Positions 18,446 through 26,132 of a stretch of DNA of 30,491 bases are shown piece by piece. Every line of letters starts with the position of its first letter. Position 1 is the first letter of the stretch. Source of the stretch: DATCZB01 sp035513215 (GTDB lineage: Bacteria; Pseudomonadota; Gammaproteobacteria; Steroidobacterales; Rariloculaceae); assembly GCA_035513215.1 (NCBI GenBank), contig DATKCK010000100.1, positions 1 through 30,491 of the forward strand, given 5' to 3'. The notes beneath the pieces were generated by a model. The model saw nothing but the letters and a program-made list of their open reading frames with translations. It was not told where the DNA came from and did no database searches. The translations under genes and the position numbers were made by a program.

Positions 18446-19327
18446 ATGAAGGACAATCGCCTGCTCGACGGCGTAGCGCTGCGCGAGCAGATTCTCGAGG
18501 AAATCGCGGGCCGCGTGGCCGAAGCGAATCGGCATCACCGCATCGGAAAGCTCGTTTCGATTTGCATCGGCGAGAACTCCGAAGTGGCCGTCTATGTGCG
18601 GGGACAGGCGCGCGCCGCGAAGAAGGTCGGCATTCCGTTCGAGGAAGCGCGCTGGCCCGAGACCATCAGGCAGGACGAGGCCAAGGCCCGGCTCGTCGCA
18701 ATGAACGACGATGCCGACGTGCTCGGCATGATTCTCCAGCGGCCCTTGCCTCGCCACATCAACGTGCGGTCGCTCGCGTCGGCGATCCATCCGTTCAAGG
18801 ACATCGAGGGCATGAACCCGGCCTCGATCGGGGATATCGTCTACAACGATCTGGCCCTGGCGCCGTGCACGGCGGCCGCGTCCGTGGAGCTGATCAAGGC
18901 CACGGGGCTCGACCTGCACGGATTGGAGGTCGTCATGATCGGGCATTCGGAAATCGTCGGGAAGCCAGCGGCCTTCATGCTGATGGCCGAGGGGGCGACG
19001 GTTACCGTCTGCCACCACATGACCCGCTCCGTCGCCGCGCACTCCAGGCGCGCCGATGCGGTGCTCGTCGCCGTCGGCAAGCCGAGGTTCCTGAGCGCCG
19101 ACATGGTCAAGCCCGGCGCCGCGGTCATCGATATCGGGATCAATCAGGTAGAAGGCCCGGACGGCAAGCCGAGCATCGTCGGCGACGTCGATACCGACGC
19201 GGTCAAGGAAGTCGCAAGCTGGGTGACGCCCGTTCCGGGCGGTGTCGGGCCCGTGACGGTCGCGATGTTCATGCGCAACGCGATTTCGGCGCACGAGAAG
19301 CAGCTCAACGCCGGCTGGCTGCGCTAG
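18446..19327 (+). CDS. folD: FolD-like methylenetetrahydrofolate dehydrogenase with altered active site
   Basis: Protein of 293 residues homologous to bifunctional FolD, which interconverts methylene-, methenyl- and formyl-tetrahydrofolate using NADP+. Fold signatures are intact: MILQRPLP with Gln98, HPFKDIEGMNP, GHSEIVGKP (166-174), VAVGKP, and TPVPGGVGPVTVA (261-273). Numbering coincides with the E. coli enzyme, which shows two changes: the YVxxK motif reads Tyr50-Val-Arg-Gly-Gln54, and the KDVDG motif reads KDIEG with Glu121. Lys54 is the residue needed for the cyclohydrolase step in the family, so this may be a dehydrogenase only or act on another pterin. A normal folD may exist elsewhere in the genome. 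GAGGG lies just before the ATG. The gene symbol denotes homology, not proven function. Confidence 0.88.
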   Translation: MKDNRLLDGVALREQILEEIAGRVAEANRHHRIGKLVSICIGENSEVAVYVRGQARAAKKVGIPFEEARWPETIRQDEAKARLVAMNDDADVLGMILQRPLPRHINVRSLASAIHPFKDIEGMNPASIGDIVYNDLALAPCTAAASVELIKATGLDLHGLEVVMIGHSEIVGKPAAFMLMAEGATVTVCHHMTRSVAAHSRRADAVLVAVGKPRFLSADMVKPGAAVIDIGINQVEGPDGKPSIVGDVDTDAVKEVASWVTPVPGGVGPVTVAMFMRNAISAHEKQLNAGWLR

Positions 19328-19423
19328 GCCCGTCCCGGACGCTTGCATCGCCTGCGCCTTGCGGCAATAGTGGCGGCTTCCGAAGCTGCCGCTCGAGCGG
19401 CGATAGCACCCGGGGGGCGTGCA

Positions 19424-21145
19424 ATGAAGGCGAATCCGACTCACTCAAAAGCTGTGCTCGCGGCCGTCGGCGCGGCGTTGCTGCTGCCGGCCTGCCAGCC
19501 GCAGCAGGGTGTCACCGACCGCATGCTCGAGGACCCCGATCCGGCCGACTGGCTGAGCTGGCGGCGCACGCTCGACGGCTGGGGCTACAGCCCACTCGAT
19601 CAGATCACCCCCGGCAACGTCGGGAGCCTCGCCCGGGTCTGGTCGCAGCCGATCGACATGGGCATTCAGGAGGGCACGCCGCTCGTTCATGACGGGCGCA
19701 TGATTTATCCCGGCAACGGCGATCACATTCAGGCGTTCGACGCGGCGACGGGGGAGTTGCTCTGGGATTACCAGCGAGAAGGCAGCCGGGGCGGCACGAA
19801 CCGGACCGTCGCGATCTGGGGCGATCTGATCATCAATGGCGGCGTCGACAACACGATCTATGCGCTCGACATCGAGACCGGAACGCTCGTCTGGGAGACG
19901 CCCGTGCTGGACGATCCTCGGGCTCCGGCCCGCGCGAGCGGCGGGCCGATCATCGCCGACGGGCGCGTCATCACGGGCCGGCAGTGTCAGCCGCAGGCCA
20001 CGCACGAGGCCTGCATCGTCACGGCACACGACGCGGCGACGGGCGAGGAGCTCTGGCGCACACGCATGATCCCGCGGCCGGGCGAGCCCGGTGACGAGAC
20101 CTGGGGTGACGTTCCGCTCGAGGAGCGCTGGCACGTCGGCACCTGGATGATTCCGAGCTACGACCCGGAGCTCGGGCTCGTTTACATCGGGACGTCAGTC
20201 ACGATTCCGGCGCCGAAGTTCCTGCTCGGCGGCGTCGACTTGGAGCACCTCTATCACAACTCGACGCTCGCGCTCGACGTCGAGACCGGAGAGATCGTCT
20301 GGTACTTCCAGCACGTCATCGATCACTGGGATCTCGATCACCCGTTCGAGCGCATACTCGTCGATACCGCCGTTGCGCCGGATCCCGCGTCGGTCGACTG
20401 GATCAACCCGGATCTCGAGCCAGGCGAGGAACGCAAAGTCATCACTGGCATCCCGGGCAAGACGGGACTCGTCTATACGCTCGATCGGGAGACCGGCGAG
20501 TTTCTCTGGGCGCGGCCGACCGTCATGCAGAACGTCATCGAGACGATCGACGGCAGGACGGGCAAGGCGACAGTGCGTGCCGACGCGATCTTCACACGCG
20601 GCGATCAGAGCCTGATGATCTGCCCCGGCACCAACGGCGGCAAAAACTTCCCGGCCGGTGCCTACAGCCCGAGAACCAACGCGATCTATCAGCCGCTTCA
20701 GAACATGTGCATGGAGGCGACGATGCGCACGGCGGAGCGTGATCCGAGCCTCGTGTACGGCTTTAGAAGCAACTACATTCTGACACCGGGCGAGCAGAAC
20801 GCGGGCACGGTCTGGGCGATCTCGGTCGAGACGGGCGAGACGCTCTGGAAGCACGAGCAGCGTGCGGGCCACATGTCGCTCCTCGCGACGGGCGGCGGGC
20901 TCGTTTTCGGCGGCGACGTCGCCGGCGACTTCAAGGCCTATGACGAGACGACGGGCGAAGTGCTATGGGAGACGAATCTCGGCCTGATGATCAGCGGCTA
21001 TCCCGTGAGCTATGCGGTCGACGGCCGGCAGTATGTCGCCGTTTCGAGCGGCACCTCGCTGGTCGGTCAGGCCGCCCGGGGCGTCACACCCGAGCTGCCG
21101 GCCGCGACCGAAGGGCCGCAGATCGTGGTATTCGCACTGCCCTAG
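19424..21145 (+). CDS. PQQ-type beta-propeller dehydrogenase, lipoprotein, no heme domain
   Basis: Quinoprotein-dehydrogenase-like protein of 573 residues. The ATG at 19424 has GGGGGG six bases upstream and yields a lipobox ending LLPAC with Cys24. Propeller repeats are clear (DAATGELLW, DIETGTLVW, DVETGEIVWYF, DRETGEFLW, SVETGETLW, DETTGEVLW). HWDLDH (301-306) corresponds to the WDYD/WDYT active-site region and PGTNGGKNF (401-409) to the GGxNW region. It lacks the adjacent Cys-Cys pair seen in the PQQ enzyme at the left end of the window, and has no cytochrome c. It therefore belongs to a different subgroup that must pass electrons to a separate acceptor. Whether it binds PQQ is likely but unproven. 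The substrate is unknown. Confidence 0.88.
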   Translation: MKANPTHSKAVLAAVGAALLLPACQPQQGVTDRMLEDPDPADWLSWRRTLDGWGYSPLDQITPGNVGSLARVWSQPIDMGIQEGTPLVHDGRMIYPGNGDHIQAFDAATGELLWDYQREGSRGGTNRTVAIWGDLIINGGVDNTIYALDIETGTLVWETPVLDDPRAPARASGGPIIADGRVITGRQCQPQATHEACIVTAHDAATGEELWRTRMIPRPGEPGDETWGDVPLEERWHVGTWMIPSYDPELGLVYIGTSVTIPAPKFLLGGVDLEHLYHNSTLALDVETGEIVWYFQHVIDHWDLDHPFERILVDTAVAPDPASVDWINPDLEPGEERKVITGIPGKTGLVYTLDRETGEFLWARPTVMQNVIETIDGRTGKATVRADAIFTRGDQSLMICPGTNGGKNFPAGAYSPRTNAIYQPLQNMCMEATMRTAERDPSLVYGFRSNYILTPGEQNAGTVWAISVETGETLWKHEQRAGHMSLLATGGGLVFGGDVAGDFKAYDETTGEVLWETNLGLMISGYPVSYAVDGRQYVAVSSGTSLVGQAARGVTPELPAATEGPQIVVFALP

Positions 21146-21163
21146 ACGCTGCGGGCCGCGGCG

Positions 21164-21481
21164 ATGGTGCGCTCCGTGCTCTTCTCAGTCGCGCTGTCGG
21201 CGCTATTGATATACGCGATGCTCCGGCTTCAGTCGGCGTATGAGGAAAGGCTGGCGTTCAATCGCGTGACGCGCATCGACATCTTTGCCGACCGCATCAC
21301 CTATCGTAACAACATGTACGCGACGACATCGCTGCTTGCGAACGGGCTGAAAGCGGTCAAGGACCCGCCGCGGAAAGTCGAGCTGCACGTTTGCTCGCGG
21401 ATGGACGATTTCGAGGATGTGCTCGACGTCCTGCGCGCGGAGGGTTACAGGGAGTTCGAGATCGAGCTTCCGGATTGCTGA
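21164..21481 (+). CDS. Small membrane-anchored protein, ExbD/TolR-like periplasmic domain (unassigned)
   Basis: Protein of 105 residues starting 18 bases after the PQQ dehydrogenase. It has one N-terminal membrane helix (about 4-20) and a periplasmic domain of about 80 residues. The order of elements (RIDIFADRITYRNN, a helix with LLANGLKAV, VELHVCSRMDDFEDVLDVLRAEGYREFEIEL) resembles the ExbD/TolR fold: strand, short strand, helix, strand, helix ending in Gly, strand. The conserved transmembrane Asp of true ExbD is not visible, and there is no ExbB partner beside it, so it is not a standard motor protein. Start choice is uncertain because the ribosome site is weak. Function unknown. Confidence 0.65.
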   Translation: MVRSVLFSVALSALLIYAMLRLQSAYEERLAFNRVTRIDIFADRITYRNNMYATTSLLANGLKAVKDPPRKVELHVCSRMDDFEDVLDVLRAEGYREFEIELPDC

Positions 21482-21579
21482 GGATTTCGAAATCAACAGC
21501 CGAGATTCGCTGAACGACAAGACGCTTCGCACCCACTAAGCTCGAATCATCGGATGGAGCCAGTCGGGAAGGGAGTCTC

Positions 21580-22695
21580 GTGCGGTTCGCGTTGGCCTTG
21601 TCGGTTGCCCTCAATCTTCTTCTGCTGACGAGCATCGTCGCGGCGAGGATCGATCCCGAACTCAGCGACCTTGCCGCCGCCGAAGCGACGGCTCGCGCGA
21701 TCGAGTCCCGATCGATACCGGCGGATGCACGCGACGCCGGCAGGGCGGCCGACCTGCTCGGTATCCTCGAAGGCACGACGCTCTCGACCGATGAGCTGAA
21801 GCCGCTCGTGCTCGGGTGGCTCGAGCGACGATATCGGTCGGCTTACGAGCCCGCGCCATCACGCTACTGGGAAAAAGGCTATTCGCCCGGCCGCGAGCAG
21901 CTGGCGGCCGAGTATGCCGCAGGCTCGGCAGTGCGCGCGGCGCTGGTCGATCTCTTCGGCCCCGCGGCCGCCACGGATCCCGCGTTCGATGCTGCGTTCC
22001 GTCCCCTCGGGCCGGCCTACGCATTTCTCGGGTCCCGCGCTCAGCTCTCTTTTCAGGAGCGGCAGCTCGAGCTGCTCGCCGACGCGCCGCGCGGCCCCGG
22101 CGAGGCGGCTGGCCGGGCCCTGCTCTGCCGCGCAGAGGATGTGCGCGCGGCCGAGGCCGAGAGGCGCGCGCCGCTGCCGGCCGCCGATCTCACCGAGGCG
22201 GAGGACATCGAGTATCGGCTTCGGTTCTCGCCGCTCGCTGCCCAGCTACGCGATGCCGGGATCGCGCGCGACGAAGCGGAATTTCGCGATCTGTTCGAGC
22301 TCGTGCGGCCGCTCGAGCAGCGGATGGCACCGTCGGGGCAGGCCGAGCTGCGTGCCCGCCTGCGCGAGCGGATGGGCGACGAGCGCTTCGATCGATTCTG
22401 GTCCATGCGCGACCCGCTGTTCGCCGCGATCAGCGAGCAGCTTGAGGGTCAGGGTCTGACGGAGCATCAGGCAGCGGGGGCTTACTCGATCGTCAATCGG
22501 TCGCAGGAGGCGCTGTTGTCGCTGATCGGCAGCCGCAGCGACCCGGAATCGATCGTGGCTGCGAGTCGGCGCGTCAGGGACGACGAGACCTCGGCACTGA
22601 GCTGGCTGCTCGGCGCCGAGGCCGCCGGGAGGCTTCAGGCCGCGATGAGCGAGATCTCGCTGCGCCTGAGCCAGGGTTCGGCTTCGGCCTGCTGA
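21580..22695 (+). CDS. Exported helical protein of unknown function
   Basis: Protein of 371 residues, GTG start with GGGAAGGGAG just upstream. An uncleaved or Sec-type N-terminal hydrophobic segment (about 3-22) sends it to the periplasm or anchors it. The rest is strongly helical and rich in Ala, Arg and Glu. The stretch LRERMGDERFDRFWSMRDPLFAAI and the following LTEHQAAGAYSIVN resemble a motif (LGPERY..Y....D..Y..L.....L....A..VY) known in uncharacterised periplasmic helical proteins of several phyla. No catalytic motif is visible. It precedes the FG-GAP-like secreted protein by 47 bases, so the two may be cotranscribed. Confidence 0.75.
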   Translation: MRFALALSVALNLLLLTSIVAARIDPELSDLAAAEATARAIESRSIPADARDAGRAADLLGILEGTTLSTDELKPLVLGWLERRYRSAYEPAPSRYWEKGYSPGREQLAAEYAAGSAVRAALVDLFGPAAATDPAFDAAFRPLGPAYAFLGSRAQLSFQERQLELLADAPRGPGEAAGRALLCRAEDVRAAEAERRAPLPAADLTEAEDIEYRLRFSPLAAQLRDAGIARDEAEFRDLFELVRPLEQRMAPSGQAELRARLRERMGDERFDRFWSMRDPLFAAISEQLEGQGLTEHQAAGAYSIVNRSQEALLSLIGSRSDPESIVAASRRVRDDETSALSWLLGAEAAGRLQAAMSEISLRLSQGSASAC

Positions 22696-22742
22696 GCGGT
22701 CGAGGTCGCTTGTGATGGTATCGATTCAGGGAGGAAGACAGC

Positions 22743-24392
22743 ATGAATATCAGGGAAGTCATCGTTCGTAGGAGTCAGGTTCTGGCCGCAGTGCTCGCGC
22801 TGGCCGCGGGCCCGGCTTTCGGCCAGAGCATCCCGGCGCCGAGGATCGAGATTCTGGGCGAGGGAAGCTACGTGGTCTCCTATGCGCCTTGCCAGCAGTG
22901 CGCCGCCGACGGGCTCGAAGAGTTCAGGGCGGCGACCGGGACGTGGGAGCACGTCGGCACGGGCCCGGTCACGGTCACCAACCGTGCCCCGGGCACCTAC
23001 CGCTACCGCGTCGTTTACGTCGTCAGGGCTCATTTCACGGCAATGGTCGCGCACGGACCGGCCGAGGCCGTCGTCGTCGGCTCCGCGAGCTCCGCGCCCG
23101 CGCTCGCGGCGCAGTTCGACGCCGAGTACTCCGTCCGGAGCGGCGACGTCGACGGCGACGGGCGCCGTGATCTCCTGATCCGTCGTTTACCGGGCTCGCC
23201 CGCGATCGCGGCCGGGACGATCGGCGACGTATTGCTCAGGCGATCCGCGGGCGCGTCCTTCGAGGCCGAGGTTCCGGGTTCCTACGCGCTCTCGCTTGCC
23301 GCCGGCTGGCCGGAGTCGCCCGTCGAGATCCGCAAGCGGGACGTCAACATTGACGGCTACGTCGATCTCGTGCTGAGGGGGATCGGCTCTGCCGAGGGCT
23401 TCGCCGGCATCGGGAACCAGATCCTGTTCGCTCCGGGAGCGTCGAGTCCGGGCGCCTCGCCGAGGCTGCGCGCCGTCGATCCTGCATTGAGCCGTTTCTC
23501 CCGGGACGTGAACCGCCATCTGATCGACCCGGAGTACTATCCCAGCAACACGACGATCAACTACGCCGTTTCCTACCACTATGAGATCAACTGTCGCTGG
23601 CTCGGATACGGCGGGCTCGAGAGTCTCTACGGACGGTACGGCTGGCCCTGCTTCGCCGAGCCGATCGTCTCGTATGTCGCTTATCGCGATTACTCAGGTT
23701 TCGATCCCGACGCGATGCGCATCGCCAGTATCGATTACGGCATGATCAACGGGAACGAGCCGTCCGAAACGGGTCTCGACCGAATCGCCCAGGTCGTGGC
23801 ACGGGTCCTCGGCGTCGGGATCGGCGGGTGGGATATCGAGGGCCTGATCGGCAGCGGCGAGATCGAGTCCGAGGACGTGTCCCGCGGCATCGAGCTCTTT
23901 GCCGTTCTCGCCGGCATCAGCGAGGCCGTGGCGCAGGAGCAAGAGCAGGAGCAGGGGCAATCGGCCGGGACCGCGAACGCCGATCGCGTGCTGCTGAAGG
24001 GCAGGCGCGTGCTGGGGCAAGGTCCGTTCCACACGGCGCTCGAGTATCGATACTCGACCGTCAGCGCCTACGATTCCGATCCGCGGGTGCTGTTCGACGG
24101 CCGCCTGGTCAGCGAGGTCGACTGGCCGCGCGATCACCCGAGCCTGACGCTGCGTATGGGCTACGTCGACGGACCGGCCGCACCGCTGCTCTACTGGAGC
24201 AGCATTCGCGCCGCCGACGCGCGCTACGACGACGATCTGCCCTACGACCTCTTCCCGAGCCTCGGCCAGGGCGGATACAACTCCAACAGCTTCGTCAGCG
24301 GGCTGATTCTCGCGACGCTCGGGCAGTCGACGGTAGAGATGGCGAGTTTCATCGGCGGCGAACGGCCCGTGCCGCCGAGCGAGTTCAACTGA
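22743..24392 (+). CDS. Secreted protein with FG-GAP/EF-hand-like calcium repeats
   Basis: Exported protein of 549 residues with a Sec signal (about 1-28, ending AFGQ). A fibronectin-like N-terminal part (SYVVSYAPC...TYRYRVVYVV) is followed by two Asp-rich calcium loops typical of FG-GAP/VCBS repeats: DVDGDGRRDLL at 135-145 and DVNIDGYVDLV at 200-210. CQQC at 50-53 could form a disulfide. A short Gln/Glu tract (QEQEQEQGQ), coded by near-repeats of gagcag around 23932-23960, sits before the C-terminal domain. The ribosome site GGAGG is strong. A surface or envelope role, perhaps binding a polymer, is likely; no enzyme motif is visible. Confidence 0.8.
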   Translation: MNIREVIVRRSQVLAAVLALAAGPAFGQSIPAPRIEILGEGSYVVSYAPCQQCAADGLEEFRAATGTWEHVGTGPVTVTNRAPGTYRYRVVYVVRAHFTAMVAHGPAEAVVVGSASSAPALAAQFDAEYSVRSGDVDGDGRRDLLIRRLPGSPAIAAGTIGDVLLRRSAGASFEAEVPGSYALSLAAGWPESPVEIRKRDVNIDGYVDLVLRGIGSAEGFAGIGNQILFAPGASSPGASPRLRAVDPALSRFSRDVNRHLIDPEYYPSNTTINYAVSYHYEINCRWLGYGGLESLYGRYGWPCFAEPIVSYVAYRDYSGFDPDAMRIASIDYGMINGNEPSETGLDRIAQVVARVLGVGIGGWDIEGLIGSGEIESEDVSRGIELFAVLAGISEAVAQEQEQEQGQSAGTANADRVLLKGRRVLGQGPFHTALEYRYSTVSAYDSDPRVLFDGRLVSEVDWPRDHPSLTLRMGYVDGPAAPLLYWSSIRAADARYDDDLPYDLFPSLGQGGYNSNSFVSGLILATLGQSTVEMASFIGGERPVPPSEFN

Positions 24393-24399
24393 TCCCGGC

Positions 24400-24428
24400 T
24401 TGACCCGAATCGCGGCGATGCGCATGAT
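24400..24428 (+). promoter_or_regulatory. Predicted sigma70-type promoter for the DUF3500 gene
   Basis: TTGACC (24400-24405, 5/6 match) and CATGAT (24423-24428, 4/6 match) are spaced by 17 bases. Transcription would begin near 24435, about 35 bases before the start codon. The position right after the stop of the upstream gene suggests that the DUF3500 gene has its own transcript. Confidence 0.45.
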
Positions 24429-24469
24429 CCTGTGACCAGAGTGCGCAAGCACGGGGCGGGGGCATCGTG

Positions 24470-25537
24470 ATGAGGGCTCGTATCGTCTTTTCGTTATTGG
24501 CTCTCGGCCTGGCTTCGGTGGCGTCGGCACAGGACGACGCCACCGAGGCGGTCCGGGAAGCCATGTTCGCGGCTGCCAACGAAGTTTATCAGGGCATCAG
24601 CCAGGGCGGCGGATTCGTCTCCAATATGTTCGGCATCGACCGTGCCGAGGCGATGCTGCTGCCCCTCGACGACGCGGAACGCGAGAATTGGCAGTTCTGG
24701 CCGACGGCGCGCGTCGGGTTGCCCCTCGAATACATGTCGGCCGTGGAACGGCGCGCCACGCACGATCTGCTCGCGAGCGCGCTGAGCTCGCAGGGCTATC
24801 TCAAGGCCGTCCATATCATGCAGCTCGAGCAGATTCTGGACATGCTCGACGAAGGCGGCTTGCCTCGCTCGGTCGATCATTACGTGCTCGCCATTTTCGG
24901 CGAGCCGTCCCTGACCGACGCGTGGGCCTGGCGGTTCGAGGGACATCATGTGTCGCTGAGCGTCGCGGTTTCGCCCGGCGGGATTGCGGTGACGCCGTCG
25001 TTTTTCGGTTCCAATCCGGCGCAGGTCGTCTCCGGGCCACTCGCGGGATTCCGCGTTCACGGCCGCGTCGAGGATCTCGCCCGCGAGCTCGTCACGTCGC
25101 TGTCGGGCAGGCAGCGGGAGCAGGCCATCGTCGCCGACAGGGCGCCGGCCGAGATTGCGACGGCGAACATGAACAGGCCGCGTGCCGAGTGGGAGGCGTG
25201 GCGCGACACGCTGGAGCCGGTCGGTTTGCCGGTCGGCGAGCTGAACGAGGTTCAGCAGCACTGGGTCGGTCTGATCGTCGACGAGGTCATCGGCAACTAT
25301 CAGCCGGTCGTTCAGCGGGCCTATCGGGAAGCGCTGGATCTCGAATCACTGCGCTTCGCCTGGATGGGCAGCATCGAGCGGGGAGACCCGCACTACTTCC
25401 GTGTGCACGGGACAAGCTTTCTGTTCGAATACGACAACGTGCAAAACGGCGGCAATCACGTCCATTCGGTATGGCGAAACGCGGCCGACGATTTCGGCAG
25501 GGATCTCCTGGCGCGTCACTACGACGCCGCGCATTGA
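24470..25537 (+). CDS. DUF3500 family exported protein
   Basis: Exported protein of 355 residues with a Sec signal (1-20, ending ASA-QDD). DUF3500 signatures are clear: WAWRFEGHHVSLSVAV (152-167) followed by TPSFFGSNPA, and the C-terminal HGTSFLFEYDNVQNGGNHVHSVWRN..DFGRDLLARHY region. The conserved His residues in GHH and NHVH could bind a metal, but no activity has been shown for the family to my knowledge. GTG at 24467 directly before the ATG could also be used. The gene converges with the small minus-strand gene at 25572, with 34 bases between them. Confidence 0.88.
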   Translation: MRARIVFSLLALGLASVASAQDDATEAVREAMFAAANEVYQGISQGGGFVSNMFGIDRAEAMLLPLDDAERENWQFWPTARVGLPLEYMSAVERRATHDLLASALSSQGYLKAVHIMQLEQILDMLDEGGLPRSVDHYVLAIFGEPSLTDAWAWRFEGHHVSLSVAVSPGGIAVTPSFFGSNPAQVVSGPLAGFRVHGRVEDLARELVTSLSGRQREQAIVADRAPAEIATANMNRPRAEWEAWRDTLEPVGLPVGELNEVQQHWVGLIVDEVIGNYQPVVQRAYREALDLESLRFAWMGSIERGDPHYFRVHGTSFLFEYDNVQNGGNHVHSVWRNAADDFGRDLLARHYDAAH

Positions 25538-25571
25538 GCGTGCGAAATCCCGAAGAAGCCCGGCGCTTCGC

Positions 25572-25859
25572 TCAGCTATCGGACTGGCGGACCCAGTCGA
25601 TCGTCTCGAAGTTCTCGTGATAGGCGTGCAGATGAGCGACGCGCCGCCGGATCTCGTTGTGCTTGAGAATGCTCGCCTCGATCTCGGTCTGGGACTGACG
25701 CAACAGCCCCGAAAAGGCCCTGACCGCGGCCCCAACCTCGTTCTTCGTGCACTGGGCGAGCGGCTTCTCCGTCAGTTCCGCGTCGACGGGGACGTCGGAA
25801 GGCAGCTCGAGCTCGTGGAGTGCGACTTCGATAATCTCGGGCACTGTATAGGTGGGCAT
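25572..25859 (-). CDS. Small acidic protein of unknown function
   Basis: Protein of 95 residues, no signal peptide, mostly helical. The N-terminal part (VPEIIEVALHELELPSDVPVDAEL) is acidic, and the C-terminal part contains LRQSQTEIEASILKHNEIRRRVAHLHAYHENF, a likely amphipathic helix with several His. I do not recognise a family. Support for a real gene comes from a well-spaced promoter on the same strand ending about 20 bases upstream and from sensible amino-acid composition. The ribosome site is weak, which fits a short leader. It could be a cytoplasmic adaptor or regulator, but nothing shows this. Confidence 0.65.
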   Translation of the reverse strand: MPTYTVPEIIEVALHELELPSDVPVDAELTEKPLAQCTKNEVGAAVRAFSGLLRQSQTEIEASILKHNEIRRRVAHLHAYHENFETIDWVRQSDS

Positions 25860-25886
25860 CTTCGGGTCTCGGGGAACTGACCCGTT

Positions 25887-25915
25887 ATTAGACTACGGGC
25901 CCGCGTCCCCGGCAA
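25887..25915 (-). promoter_or_regulatory. Predicted sigma70-type promoter of the small gene at 25572-25859
   Basis: On the minus strand TTGCCG (25915-25910) and TCTAAT (25892-25887) are separated by 17 bases, matching the consensus at 4/6 and 5/6 positions. The transcript would begin near 25880, giving a leader of about 20 bases. The same TTGCCG -35 box is used by the predicted promoter at 15921. Confidence 0.5.
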
Positions 25916-25951
25916 ATCGAAGCATTCTGTCGCGTTGGGCAGGCCCGCCCA

Positions 25952-26030
25952 TTGATAAACGATGCTTCATAATAAATACCTAAATATCAATATCATATAG
26001 ATCATATTTAGAAACGATTCTAATATGTTC
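25952..26030. other. AT-rich island with inverted and direct repeats in the 273-base spacer before the cytochrome gene
   Basis: The spacer 25860-26132 holds a sharply AT-rich stretch (about 25952-26030) in otherwise GC-rich DNA. Within it CTAAATAT (25980-25987) and ATATTTAG (26004-26011) form a perfect 8-base inverted repeat with a 16-base gap. ATCATAT occurs twice, 9 bases apart, at 25992 and 26001. TTGATA at 25952 and several TAAT-rich hexamers could be promoter parts, but none is well spaced. It may be an operator, a nucleoid-protein site or an upstream element for the cytochrome gene. I see no coding sequence here. Confidence 0.5.
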
Positions 26031-26132
26031 CGCGGCTTTATTGTCCGACCTGCGGAACCTGCGACGCAGACAACCTTGTCCGGGACGGGGATAATCGCGC
26101 AGCGACAGGGTCATCATTCGAGGGCGCGCGGG

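Noticed and set aside
21483..21494. GATTTCGAAATC palindrome after the ExbD-like gene
   Set aside because: Perfect but short, no T-tract, and not near a promoter; likely chance.
25555..25569. GAAGC/GCTTC hairpin in the convergent spacer
   Set aside because: Only five pairs and no T-run on either strand, so not a supported terminator.
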